Notes: generated by a model not told the origin, from the sequence alone. A stretch of DNA of 64,000 bases from Actinoplanes auranticolor (GCF_018332655.1 NZ_BOQL01000025.1:38487-102486), one strand, 5' to 3'; shown: positions 33,223 to 41,611, counted from the stretch's first letter. Numbers and translations are program-made.

Positions 33223-34182
33223 TCAGCCGAGCGCACGGAGTGCCTTCTGGACCTTGGGCACGTACGCCTGCGTCTCGGCGAACGGCGGGATACCGCCGTA
33301 CTTGTGCACGCTGCCGCCGCCGGCGTTGTAGGCAGCCAGCGCCAGCGGCAGCGACTTGAATTCCTTGAGGTGACCGGAGAGCAGTTTCGCGGCGCCGTTG
33401 ATGGCCTGCTGCGGGTCGAACGAATTGTCGACGCCGAGACCGCGGGCGGTGGCCGGCATGAGTTGCATCAGACCCTGTGCGCCGGCCCTGCTCACGGCCC
33501 TCGGGTTGTATCCCGACTCGACCTTGGCGACCGCGGCGAGTAGCTTCGGCGACACGTCGTACTTGGCGCCGGCCCTGAGGAACATGTCCGCGTACGGGAC
33601 ACCTGCCAGCGACGTGGAGTTCTGCAGGCTGGCTGGGCGTACGGCGGCGGCCGCCGTGGTGCCGGTGGCGGAGCGGGCGGTGAGGTCGGAGTCGATCACG
33701 CGCCGGATGTGCGTCGGCGTCTCGTAGACCGACTGGATCTTGACGTGGTCGCCGGGTTTCGGCGCCGCGATCATCTTGTTGTCGCCGAGGTAGATCGCGA
33801 CGTGACCGACGGGCCTGTCGAAGGCGAGGATGTCACCGGGCTTCGCGTCGCGCAGGCTGTCGACCTTGGTGCCGGCCCTGGCCTGCTCCTGCGAGGTGCG
33901 CGGCAGGTCGATCCCCAGATCCTTGTACGCCTTCTGCACCAGACTCGAGCAGTCCAACCCGGTAGCCGGATCGGTGCCGCCGAGCTTGTACGGGGTGCCC
34001 AGGTACTTCTTCGCGGCGTCGACCACCGACTGGCCGGTGACACCGGTGCTGTTCTTGGTGCCCTTGACGTCCTTGGCTTCGGTGAGCGCCGTGGCAAAGG
34101 TGACGTTCGGTGCGGCCGGGGTGAGCCCGAGCTGTGACTTGAGCTCGGAGATGCGGGACATGACTCCCTGGACACCCATCAT
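33223..34182 (-). CDS. NlpC/P60 and lytic transglycosylase fusion, flagellar cluster
   Basis: A 319-residue two-domain peptidoglycan hydrolase. NlpC/P60 domain (about 48-165) with catalytic Cys78 in LDCSSLVQ and His127 in GHVAIYLG; then a SLT-type lytic transglycosylase domain (about 197-310) with catalytic Glu222 in VESGYNP, GLMQLMPATA and AYNAGGG. No signal peptide is visible, so it may leave through the flagellar export gate. It likely opens the wall for the rod, the task of FlgJ in enterics. It sits where lytA of the A. missouriensis cluster would be expected. ATG overlaps the fliJ stop by four bases. Confidence 0.88.
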   Translation of the reverse strand: MMGVQGVMSRISELKSQLGLTPAAPNVTFATALTEAKDVKGTKNSTGVTGQSVVDAAKKYLGTPYKLGGTDPATGLDCSSLVQKAYKDLGIDLPRTSQEQARAGTKVDSLRDAKPGDILAFDRPVGHVAIYLGDNKMIAAPKPGDHVKIQSVYETPTHIRRVIDSDLTARSATGTTAAAAVRPASLQNSTSLAGVPYADMFLRAGAKYDVSPKLLAAVAKVESGYNPRAVSRAGAQGLMQLMPATARGLGVDNSFDPQQAINGAAKLLSGHLKEFKSLPLALAAYNAGGGSVHKYGGIPPFAETQAYVPKVQKALRALG

Positions 34183-34853
34183 GCGCGGCTCCCGTCGTCG
34201 GCGTCGTTCTCGTCCTGGGAATCGGCCGGTCCGGCGTTCTGCTTAGCCACCACCGCGAGAGCCGCCTGCGCGGCGGTGATCACCTGCCCGGCATGCGCGA
34301 GGTTGGTGCTCTGCCGCCGGGCGGCGACCGAGTTAGCGGTCTCCCGGGCGACGTCCTCCCGGTCGGCGGCGGTGCCCTTACCGTGCCGCAGCACCTGGGC
34401 CCGCTCCTCGCTGGTCGCGTCGACCCCGCGGGCGGCGCTGCGGGCCTTGGCCGTCACCGCCATCTCGTCGACGGCGAGCTGGTCGACCTTCAGGTCGTGG
34501 GCCTTGACGGTCTCGGCGTGCCGTTCGGCCATCAGCTCCACCGCCCGGCGCCGTTTCGCCGCGTCGGCGAGTTCGGCCTGCTTCTCCCGGGCCACATCCT
34601 CGGCGTCGGCGACCATTCGGTGTGCGCCGGAGAGGGTGGCCGCCATCGACTGCCGGGCCACCATCGACGCGACCATGGCCCGCGCGGTCCCCTCGGTCGG
34701 CGCGTCCGCACCGGCCAGGTCGAGGTGCCGGCGCTTGACCAGCGCCTGTGCCTCGCGGATCTGCTGCCGGGACTGGATGACGGCACCCTTCGCCGCGTCC
34801 TCCTGGGCCTTACGGGCGCGCAGTACGGGGCCGAGCCGGAACAGGCGATTCAC
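34179..34853 (-). CDS. fliJ: flagellar export chaperone-like FliJ
   Basis: A 224-residue, almost fully helical, coiled-coil protein (VNRLFRLGPVLRARKAQEDAAKGAVIQSRQQIREA at the start). FliJ is the central stalk of the FliI ATPase. It is longer than the usual 147 residues, mainly in an Ala-rich middle and an acidic tail. GTG at 34853 with GGGAGG upstream is preferred over a frame open to 34979. It begins a transcription unit of its own, 89 bases after fliI, with a FliA-type promoter. Confidence 0.75.
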   Translation of the reverse strand: MNRLFRLGPVLRARKAQEDAAKGAVIQSRQQIREAQALVKRRHLDLAGADAPTEGTARAMVASMVARQSMAATLSGAHRMVADAEDVAREKQAELADAAKRRRAVELMAERHAETVKAHDLKVDQLAVDEMAVTAKARSAARGVDATSEERAQVLRHGKGTAADREDVARETANSVAARRQSTNLAHAGQVITAAQAALAVVAKQNAGPADSQDENDADDGSRA

Positions 34854-34893
34854 AAGACCTCCCGATACGTCGAGGTGCTCCCTCACCACTCCG

Positions 34894-34919
34894 GTCGGCC
34901 CGGCTACGGCCCGGCTGAG
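34894..34919 (-). promoter_or_regulatory. FliA-type promoter of fliJ-fliK-flgD-flgE unit
   Basis: Minus-strand CTCA (34919-34916), 16 bases, GCCGAC (34899-34894). One mismatch in the last -10 base. The leader to the fliJ GTG would be about 34 bases. Confidence 0.65.
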
Positions 34920-34924
34920 CGAAT

Positions 34925-34942
34925 GCACCCGACCTGCAACCG
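34925..34942 (+). promoter_or_regulatory. TcrA-box-like direct repeat upstream of fliJ promoter
   Basis: GCACCCG-acct-GCAACCG on the plus strand, an exact fit to the repeat GCA(A/C)CCG-n4-GCA(A/C)CCG that I recall as the binding site of the Actinoplanes regulator TcrA. It lies 5 bases from the -35 CTCA of the fliJ promoter, but reads on the opposite strand from it. It abuts the end of fliI. Confidence 0.6.
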
Positions 34943-36250
34943 TCAGGAGGCGGCGATGACCTGCCGCAGGGCCTGCCACGCCTCGGGCGCGCTGACTTTC
35001 TCGTCCAGCCCTTGCCGCAGGAACGCGGTGATCAGCGGCCAGATCGCGGTGGCCCGGTCGGCGTCCGCGTTGGTGCCGGGCACGTACGCGCCGATCTCGA
35101 CCAGCTCGCGGACGTCGCGGTGCGCGGCCATCATCCGGCGCAGCTCCGCTGCGTCCTGCCGCTGCTCCGGGGTGGTGATCCGGTTGGCGACCCGGGAGAT
35201 CGAGTCGAGGGCCTGGATGCTCGGGAAGTGGCCGGCGGTGGCGAGCTTGCGGTCGAGCACGATGTGCCCGTCCAGGATCGAGCGGGCCGCGTCGGCGATC
35301 GGCTCATTGTGGTCGTCACCCTCGACCAGCACGGTGTAGAGGCCGGTGATGCTGCCGCGGGCGCCGGGGCCGGCCCGTTCCAGCATGGAGGCGAGCATCG
35401 CGAAGACTGACGGGGGATAGCCGCGGGTGGCCGGCGGCTCGCCGACGGAGAGCCCGACCTCGCGCTGCGCCATCGCCGCCCGGGTCACGCTGTCCATCAT
35501 CAGCAGCACGTCGCCGCCCTCGTCGCGGAAGTACTCGGCGATCCGGGTGGCCACCGCGCCGGCCCGGAGCCGGACCAGCGGCGGCGTGTCCGACGTGGCG
35601 ATCACCACCACCGAGCGGGCCAGCCCTTCCGCCCCGAGGTCGTGCTCGATGAACTCGCGTACCTCCCGGCCTCGCTCGCCGACCAGGGCGACCACGTTCA
35701 GCTCGGCGGTGGTGCCACGGGTGATCATGGACATCAGCGTGGACTTGCCGACGCCCGAGCCGGCGAAGATGCCGATGCGCTGGCCGCGGCCGCACGGGAC
35801 GAGCGTGTCCAGAACCCTGACGCCCAGCGGCATCGGCGCGTCGACCAGTTGGCGTTCCATCGCCGACGGTGGCGCCCCGTCGATGCCCACCATTTCGCCG
35901 CGCAGCGGTGGGCCACCGTCCATCGGCCGGCCCAGGCCGTCCAGGATGCGGCCGCGCAGATCCGGGCCGACCGCGACGCGCAGCGGGCCGCCGGTCGAAA
36001 CCACGGGGCTACCGGTGCTCATGCCGGCGATCGAGCCGAGCGGCAGGCAGGAGAGGCGGTCACCGTCGATCGCGGCCACCTCGGCGAGGACGGCATCGTC
36101 GCCTTCACCGATCCGCAACAGCTCACCGACCCGCGCCTCCAGGCCGCTGACGGTGACCCGGAGGCCGACCGCCCCGGTGACTTTGCCCCGGCTCAGCGGC
36201 TGCGCCGCGGTCAGGGCGGCGTTGATGCGGTTGCGGAAGACGTCGGTCAC
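34943..36250 (-). CDS. fliI: flagellum-specific ATPase FliI
   Basis: A 435-residue F1-beta-like ATPase that energises type III export. Walker A GSGVGKST at residues 164-171, Walker B VLLMMDS near residue 245, and the family segments LVGERGREVREFIE and TRGYPPSVFAMLASMLERAG. Works with FliH and FliJ beneath FlhA. GTG start with AAGGA upstream, 13 bases after fliH. Last gene of the flgB-led unit before the fliJ promoter. Confidence 0.96.
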   Translation of the reverse strand: MTDVFRNRINAALTAAQPLSRGKVTGAVGLRVTVSGLEARVGELLRIGEGDDAVLAEVAAIDGDRLSCLPLGSIAGMSTGSPVVSTGGPLRVAVGPDLRGRILDGLGRPMDGGPPLRGEMVGIDGAPPSAMERQLVDAPMPLGVRVLDTLVPCGRGQRIGIFAGSGVGKSTLMSMITRGTTAELNVVALVGERGREVREFIEHDLGAEGLARSVVVIATSDTPPLVRLRAGAVATRIAEYFRDEGGDVLLMMDSVTRAAMAQREVGLSVGEPPATRGYPPSVFAMLASMLERAGPGARGSITGLYTVLVEGDDHNEPIADAARSILDGHIVLDRKLATAGHFPSIQALDSISRVANRITTPEQRQDAAELRRMMAAHRDVRELVEIGAYVPGTNADADRATAIWPLITAFLRQGLDEKVSAPEAWQALRQVIAAS

Positions 36251-36263
36251 CCGGTGGAGTCCT

Positions 36264-36938
36264 TCACAGTCTCAGTGCGGCCCGCGCCCTCGCCACAGCG
36301 GCGGCGATGGAGGCGTCGACAGTCGTGGTGCCGGTCTCGGCCACCGCGTCGCCAGGGTGCAGTGCCGGATCGGGCCGCAGGTGCACGGGCCGGCCCTCGT
36401 AGTTGTAGTCGGCGTTGGTTGCCGTGCCGACGAGATGGCGGAAATCGTCGGGATGCAGGCTCACCACGATGTCGCCCTGCTCGGGCGCGGCATTCATGGC
36501 CCGCCGCAGCGCGGCCGCGGCCCGGCCCTCCGGGTCGTCCACGGCCCGGCCGACGATGGCCTCGGCCAGCTCGAACGCGTGCGCCAGCACCGCCTCCTGC
36601 AGCTCGTGCAGGGTGGGCATCAGCTGGGTCTCCAGGTTGGTGACGGCCCGGCCCAGCGCGTTGACGGCCTGGGCCAGGGCGGCCGCGCGACGGTGATCGT
36701 GCGCCTGCTCCACGGCCCGGGCCCGCTCGGCGGCCGCCTCGGCCGCGAGCGCCGCGGCCCGCTGGCCCTGGGCCCAGCCCTCGGCGTAACCGGTGGTCCG
36801 GGCTTGCTGCTTGGCCCGCTCGACCGGTGCGCTGTCCTCGGGTACGCCGCGGCGCAGGTCAACGCCGAAACGGGCCGCGGTGGCCGCCTCGGCGACGCTG
36901 CCCCGCAGCACCGGCCCGTCGTCACTCGATGAGCTCAT
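36264..36938 (-). CDS. fliH: flagellar assembly protein FliH
   Basis: A 224-residue FliI regulator. A long Ala/Arg/Glu-rich coiled coil (about 45-105) after an acidic start, then the conserved C-terminal domain with LAEAIVGRAV and VVSLHPDDFRHL, ending in a short strand-helix. ATG at 36938, inside the end of fliG, is preferred to GTG at 36953 because of a GGGGGCGAGG stretch; both overlap fliG. Confidence 0.85.
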   Translation of the reverse strand: MSSSSDDGPVLRGSVAEAATAARFGVDLRRGVPEDSAPVERAKQQARTTGYAEGWAQGQRAAALAAEAAAERARAVEQAHDHRRAAALAQAVNALGRAVTNLETQLMPTLHELQEAVLAHAFELAEAIVGRAVDDPEGRAAAALRRAMNAAPEQGDIVVSLHPDDFRHLVGTATNADYNYEGRPVHLRPDPALHPGDAVAETGTTTVDASIAAAVARARAALRL

Positions 36939-37947
36939 CGGCCTCGCCCCCACGCTGGATCTCGATCTGGCCGGAGTCCTCCAGCGCGCGGATCACCGCG
37001 ACGATCTTGGTCTGGGCCTCCTCGACCATCTTCACCTTGACCGGGCCCATCAGGTCGATCTCCTCCAGCAGGTTCTCCCGGCCCCGCTCGGAGAGGTTCT
37101 GCGTGACCTTGCTGCGGACCTCCTCCGCCACGCCCTTGAGCGCGGTGGCGAGGTCGGACGGCTCGACCTGGCGCATCACCAGCTGCACCGAGCGGTCGTC
37201 GAGGTTGACGATGTCCTCGAACATGAACATCCGCCGCCGGATCTCCTCGGCGATCTCCGGGTTGCGGGCCTCCAGGGCCTCCAGGATGAGACGCTCGGTG
37301 GTGCGGTCGGCCCGGTTGATGATGTCGACCAGCGGGTCCAGGCCGCCGACCGTGGACAGCTCGTCCGGCTGCAACACGGTGGAGAGCTTGCGCTGCAGAG
37401 CCAGTTCCACCTGACGGATCACGTCCGGCGAGGTCCGGTCCATGACGGCGATCCGGTGTGCGACGTCCGACTGCACCTCGGGGGCCAGCCCGGACAGGAT
37501 CGAGCTGGCCAGCGCCGACGGGATGTGCGCCAGCACCAGTGCGATCGTCTGCGGGTGCTCGTGCTGTACGTAGGAGAGCAGCTGCCGGGGGTCGGCGTGG
37601 CTGAGGAAGTTGAACGGCATGTCGGTCATCGAGGCCTGCAGCCGGTCCAGGATCAGCTGCGCTCGCTCGGTGCCCAGCGACGCCTCGAGCAGCTCGCGGG
37701 CGTACGCCATGCCGCCGGCGCCGGCGTGCTTGGTGGTGGCCAGGACGTAGAACTCGTCGATGACGTCGCCGACGACCTGCGGCTCCAGCTTGCCCAGCCG
37801 GGCGATCTCCGCGGAGATCTCCTCGACCTCGTTCTCCTTCATGTTGGCGAGCACCCGGGTCGAATACTCCTTGCCCATCCGGACCATCAGGATGGCGGCT
37901 TTGCGCAGGCCGGTCATCGACGTCGTGCTCAGTCCGGGTGCGGTCAA
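36922..37947 (-). CDS. fliG: flagellar motor switch protein FliG
   Basis: A 341-residue C-ring protein that meets MotA. Middle domain with EHPQTIALVLAHI (about 129-141) and the C-terminal torque helix region with the charged residues in FEDIVNLDDRSVQLVMRQVEPSDLATALKG. Starts with TTG, supported by AGGAGG seven bases upstream. Length and order fit the family. Confidence 0.96.
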   Translation of the reverse strand: MTAPGLSTTSMTGLRKAAILMVRMGKEYSTRVLANMKENEVEEISAEIARLGKLEPQVVGDVIDEFYVLATTKHAGAGGMAYARELLEASLGTERAQLILDRLQASMTDMPFNFLSHADPRQLLSYVQHEHPQTIALVLAHIPSALASSILSGLAPEVQSDVAHRIAVMDRTSPDVIRQVELALQRKLSTVLQPDELSTVGGLDPLVDIINRADRTTERLILEALEARNPEIAEEIRRRMFMFEDIVNLDDRSVQLVMRQVEPSDLATALKGVAEEVRSKVTQNLSERGRENLLEEIDLMGPVKVKMVEEAQTKIVAVIRALEDSGQIEIQRGGEADELIE

Positions 37948-37988
37948 CGCGGTTCCTCCTTGAACCAGGGGTGGACGTGCCTACGGGC

Positions 37989-39587
37989 CTAGCGGGTGGC
38001 GGCGAGCCAGCCGCGCAACAGGGCGGCCATCTCCTCGGGCTGGTCCTCGACCATCTGCTCGATCTCGCGCTGGCGCTCCTCGAGGGCTTCCAGGTCGGCG
38101 TTCGCGGCCTCGATCGCGGGCGAGGGGATCGCCGCGTTGAGCTGGGCCAGGCGCTGTTGCTCGAGCGCGGCCTGCATCTCCTCGAGGTGCCGGAGCTCGG
38201 CCGGGGTCAGGGCCTTGCGCTTCTTCGCCCGCCGGCTCGCCCGCCAGGCCAGGAAGAACAGGATCAGCACCACCAGAGCCAGCGCCGCGGTCTTGATCAG
38301 CGAGGTCTGCCGGGCGGACTGCTCGGCGGCGGCGGACGCGGCGAGCGCGTCCTTGGCCGCGGTGGCGGCACTGGTGTCGAACGGCATGGCGCTGACCGCG
38401 ATGGTGTCGCCACGGGTGGCGTCGACCCCGGCCGCGGCGCTGACCAGCGCCTGCACGTCGGCGGCGTTCACCGCACCGGCGGTCGTGCTGTCCAGCAGGA
38501 CCGCCACGTTCAGCTTCCTGATGCTGCCCGGCGCACTCCGGCGGGCCTCGGTGGTCTTGTTGACGGCGTTGTTGCGCACGGTGTTGCTGTTCTCGTACTG
38601 CCCGGCGCCGTTGCTCGCCGTGCCGTTCGGCACCTGGATGTTGTCCGGGCCGAGCACACCGCCGGTGCCGTTGCCGTTGCCGTTGTAGGCCTCACGGCTG
38701 ATGCTCTCCGACAGCGCGGCGACGGACGGGTCCGACGTGAAGCGCTCGGTGGTCGTCTCGGTCTGGTCGTAGTCCAGCTCAGCGGTGGTCGTCACCACGG
38801 CGTGGCCGGGTCCGACGACGCTGTCGAGCATGTTCTGCAGCGAGGCGTTGAGACGGTTCTGGAAGGCGACCGTCTGCGACTCCGTACCGCTGTCACCGCC
38901 GGTGGCCACCGCGGCGCCGCCGCCGGTGGACAGGATCTTGCCGTCGGCGCCGGCCACGGTGACCTGCTCCGGGTCGAGACCCTCGACGCTCGACGCGACC
39001 AGGTGCACGATCGCGCGGACCTTCTCGGCCGTCAGCGGCTTGTTCGAGGCGGACTGCACCAGCACCGAGGCGGTTGTCTTGTTCTGGTCATCGGCGAACA
39101 CGTCTTTCTGCGGCAGCACCAGGTTGACCGTCGCCGCCTCCACGCCGTCGATCGACTTGATCGTGCTGGCCAGCTCGCCCTGCAACGCGCGCTGGTAGTT
39201 CGTGTGCTGCATGAAGTCGCTGGTGGTGATGCCCTGCTGGTCCAGCAGCGCGTAGCCGGTGTCCGACTCGCCCGGCAGACCCTCGCCGGACAGCTGCAGC
39301 CGCAGGTCGTACACCTGGTCCTTGGGCACCAGGATGGTGCTGCCGCCGTTGCTCAGCTCGTACGCCGTGCCGGTCTTCTGCAGCGACTCGACGATCGCGC
39401 TGGCGTCCTTGCTCGACAGGTTGCTGAACAGGGCGGAGTACGAGGGCTTCGACGCCCAGGTGGCGAAGAAGTAGCCGCCGATGAGGAGAGCGAGCACGGC
39501 GGCGACGGTGACGGCCTTCTGTCCCGGGGTGAAGGACTTGAAGCTGTCACCGACCTTGCGGACGGGCGCGGGGAGTCGGTCGCTCAT
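37989..39587 (-). CDS. fliF: flagellar MS-ring protein FliF
   Basis: A 532-residue inner-membrane ring protein. N-terminal membrane helix about 24-45, ring-building motifs (YSALFSNLSSKDASAIVESLQ, LPQKDVFADDQNKTTASVLV), a second helix about 432-452, and a cytosolic C-terminal tail that binds FliG. It is the platform for C-ring and export gate. ATG starts one base after the fliE stop. Confidence 0.95.
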   Translation of the reverse strand: MSDRLPAPVRKVGDSFKSFTPGQKAVTVAAVLALLIGGYFFATWASKPSYSALFSNLSSKDASAIVESLQKTGTAYELSNGGSTILVPKDQVYDLRLQLSGEGLPGESDTGYALLDQQGITTSDFMQHTNYQRALQGELASTIKSIDGVEAATVNLVLPQKDVFADDQNKTTASVLVQSASNKPLTAEKVRAIVHLVASSVEGLDPEQVTVAGADGKILSTGGGAAVATGGDSGTESQTVAFQNRLNASLQNMLDSVVGPGHAVVTTTAELDYDQTETTTERFTSDPSVAALSESISREAYNGNGNGTGGVLGPDNIQVPNGTASNGAGQYENSNTVRNNAVNKTTEARRSAPGSIRKLNVAVLLDSTTAGAVNAADVQALVSAAAGVDATRGDTIAVSAMPFDTSAATAAKDALAASAAAEQSARQTSLIKTAALALVVLILFFLAWRASRRAKKRKALTPAELRHLEEMQAALEQQRLAQLNAAIPSPAIEAANADLEALEERQREIEQMVEDQPEEMAALLRGWLAATR

Positions 39588-39588
39588 A

Positions 39589-39933
39589 TCAGGCCTGCAT
39601 CCTCATGATCTCCTGGAAGGCCTCCACGGCCTTGTTGCGGATCGCCATGGTCAGCTGCAGTCCCAGCGCGGCCTCGGTGGAGGCCATCGTGTACTGGGCG
39701 GGGTCCTGCAACGTGCCGTTGGCCACCTGCACGGCCAGGTCCGAGGCCTTGGACTGGGCTCCCTGGACGCTCTCGAGGCCCTTGGAGAGCATGCCCGCGA
39801 AGTCGGTGTTCGGCCCGGTGACGGCCTGGCTCACGCCGGCCCCGGCGATGCCGTCGACACCGCCGACAGCACCGACGCCGCCGATGCCGCTGAGGCCGCT
39901 GACCGCGCCGAGCGCGCTGATCGGAGAGGTCAT
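39589..39933 (-). CDS. fliE: flagellar hook-basal body protein FliE
   Basis: A 114-residue protein joining the MS ring to the rod. Gly/Val-rich N-terminus, then the typical C-terminus with DFAGMLSKGLESVQGAQSKASDLAVQVANG, and QLTMAIRNKAVEAFQEIMRMQA at the very end. ATG at 39933 with GGGAGGG upstream; a GTG two codons earlier overlaps the flgC stop. Confidence 0.92.
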   Translation of the reverse strand: MTSPISALGAVSGLSGIGGVGAVGGVDGIAGAGVSQAVTGPNTDFAGMLSKGLESVQGAQSKASDLAVQVANGTLQDPAQYTMASTEAALGLQLTMAIRNKAVEAFQEIMRMQA

Positions 39934-39935
39934 GG

Positions 39936-40331
39936 TCACGCCCTCCCGAGCTGGATCGCCGCGTTGTAAGACTCCCGCGCCCGGTCCACGACCGAGAGGT
40001 TCGCCTGGTACGCGCGCTGCGCCATCATCAGCTGGGCCATCTGGCTGCCGAGGTCGATGTCCGGCCGGCGCACGTAGCCCTCGGTGTCGGACATCGGGTT
40101 GTCCGGCTCGTAGGACAGCAAACCCTCCGCGCTGCCGTAGGCGATGCCGCCCACCTGCGCGCCGTTGCCGTCCTGGGCTTCCTGGGCGACTACGTACCGG
40201 GCCTGGAACGCGTTCTCGGACGTCTTGCTGACGTTGTCCATGTTCGCGATGTTGTCGGAGACGGCGTCCAGCCACTTGCGGTAGACAGTGACGCCGGATG
40301 CTGCGGTGCCGATCGCGTTGAAGGTGCTCAT
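39936..40331 (-). CDS. flgC: flagellar rod protein FlgC
   Basis: A 131-residue proximal-rod protein. N-terminal FNAIGTAASGVTVYRKWLDAVSDNIANMDNVSKTSENAFQARYVV and C-terminal DIDLGSQMAQLMMAQRAYQANLSVVDRARESYNAAIQLGRA are the family hallmarks. Confidence 0.94.
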   Translation of the reverse strand: MSTFNAIGTAASGVTVYRKWLDAVSDNIANMDNVSKTSENAFQARYVVAQEAQDGNGAQVGGIAYGSAEGLLSYEPDNPMSDTEGYVRRPDIDLGSQMAQLMMAQRAYQANLSVVDRARESYNAAIQLGRA

Positions 40332-40336
40332 CTACC

Positions 40337-40684
40337 TCAGGCCCCCTTGATCGCGTCGCGGATCAGTCCGTACTTACCGTCCAGGGCGCGCAGCGTCAGC
40401 TGATAGCGCATCGTCGTGTCGATGTGCGAGAGCGTCTCCTCGTCGAGGTTGACGTTGTTGCCGTTCAGCCGCGTCGGCTCCAGCGAGTTCTGCACGCTCG
40501 GCGAGACCGTCGAGGGCGACTGGCCGTGAGCGACGGCGCTGCTCAGCGCCTCCTCGAACTTGACCTTACGAGCCCGGTAGCCGGGGGTCTCGATATTCGA
40601 GATGTTGTTGGCGATGGCGTTCTGGCGGGCGGACAGGCCGGCCACTGCGACGCGGAGCGCTGACGAAGAGACGTCATCGAACAC
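40337..40684 (-). CDS. flgB: flagellar rod protein FlgB
   Basis: A 115-residue proximal-rod protein with LRVAVAGLSARQNAIANNISNIETPGYRARKVKFEEAL near the start and TMRYQLTLRALDGKYGLIRDAIKGA at the end. GTG at 40684 with AAGGGAG upstream. First gene of the flgB-flgC-fliE-fliF-fliG-fliH-fliI unit. Confidence 0.93.
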   Translation of the reverse strand: MFDDVSSSALRVAVAGLSARQNAIANNISNIETPGYRARKVKFEEALSSAVAHGQSPSTVSPSVQNSLEPTRLNGNNVNLDEETLSHIDTTMRYQLTLRALDGKYGLIRDAIKGA

Positions 40685-40758
40685 GGCAGCTCCCTTCTCG
40701 GTGCAACAGGCGCCCGTCCTTGGCGATCGTCGAGCAATCCGTTGCTCGTACATTCCGT

Positions 40759-40784
40759 TTCGGCCCGACGGCCGATCCGCTGAG
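40759..40784 (-). promoter_or_regulatory. FliA-type promoter of flgB unit
   Basis: Minus-strand CTCA (40784-40781), 16 bases, GCCGAA (40764-40759): exact match to the flagellar consensus. The leader to the flgB GTG would be about 67 bases. Confidence 0.82.
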
Positions 40785-40791
40785 TACCAAC

Positions 40792-40809
40792 CGGTTGCTG
40801 GTGGGTTGC
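40792..40809 (-). promoter_or_regulatory. TcrA-box-like direct repeat upstream of flgB promoter
   Basis: On the minus strand GCAACCC-acca-GCAACCG, one mismatch to the repeat GCA(A/C)CCG-n4-GCA(A/C)CCG, ending 7 bases from the -35 CTCA. Confidence 0.65.
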
Positions 40810-40868
40810 ACGCAAGAACCCGAGACCCCTGCTGGGGCCCCGGGTCCGATGCCGGTGATGCAGGTGAT

Positions 40869-41192
40869 TCAGATGGCGCAGTCGATGTAGGTGGGCACAC
40901 CCTTGCCGGAGGTGCCGACCTCCACCCGGGAGGCGAACGCCGTCTGCCGCCGGTTGGCCGTGATGGCCAGGGCTGCCGCCTTCGCCGCCTCCAGCTGCCG
41001 GGTCAGGATGAAGTCCGCCCGGGGCCGCAGATCCAACGGGATCGCTCCGATGCCGGGCGGCGGCGCCCACGGGGTTGCCGCCGGCAGTTCCTGGCTACGG
41101 TGCTCCTCGGCGATCATCCGCTCGACGGCCTCGACGTCGGCCTCGAGCTCATCGAGAGCGGCGATCCACACCTGCCGCCATTCGTCGGCCAT
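40869..41192 (-). CDS. unknown protein after fliS (fliT position)
   Basis: A 107-residue protein. The N-terminal part is helical and acidic (DEWRQVWIAALDELEADVEAVERMIAEEH), followed by a Pro-rich turn and a second helix; it ends in YIDCAI. Size and place after fliD-fliS match fliT, the FliD chaperone in enterics, but no sequence evidence for that function is visible. ATG at 41192 is chosen since GAGGAG lies eight bases upstream, five bases after the fliS stop. Confidence 0.7.
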   Translation of the reverse strand: MADEWRQVWIAALDELEADVEAVERMIAEEHRSQELPAATPWAPPPGIGAIPLDLRPRADFILTRQLEAAKAAALAITANRRQTAFASRVEVGTSGKGVPTYIDCAI

Positions 41193-41197
41193 CGAGA

Positions 41198-41611
41198 TCA
41201 CTCCTCGGATGCCGCGACGGCCAGTGCCGCCTCACGCCAGGTGTCGCGAAGCGGCTCCATCAGCGTCAGGACCGCCTTGACCTTGGCCGCGTCGCCGCGC
41301 ACGTTCGCGTTGACCAGTTCGGTCTGGACGAAGCCGTAGAGGGCGGCCAGGCCGGCGGCCCCGTCCCAGAGGTCCAGGTTCAGCGACACGTGGAGCTCGG
41401 TGACGATGTCCTGGGCATGCTTGAGGTGGGTGTTGGCCTCAACCCGGTCGCCGGCCAGCAGCGACTGTTCGCCGCGGTTGAGATCCAGGAGCAGGCGGTC
41501 GACGAGCATCAGCAGCAGCTTGGCCGGTGAAGCGGTGGCGACGGAGTCAGCGATGTAGCGGGCGCGCATGGCCGGTGAAGGTGTGGTCATGAGGGAACTG
41601 GCTCCGCTCAT
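41198..41611 (-). CDS. fliS: flagellin export chaperone FliS
   Basis: A 137-residue helical-bundle protein that binds the flagellin C-terminus. The signature MRARYIADSVATASPAKLLLMLVDRLLLDLNRGE is at residues 15-48. ATG overlaps the fliD stop (ATGA); an in-frame ATG seven codons in is possible. Confidence 0.93.
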   Translation of the reverse strand: MSGASSLMTTPSPAMRARYIADSVATASPAKLLLMLVDRLLLDLNRGEQSLLAGDRVEANTHLKHAQDIVTELHVSLNLDLWDGAAGLAALYGFVQTELVNANVRGDAAKVKAVLTLMEPLRDTWREAALAVAASEE

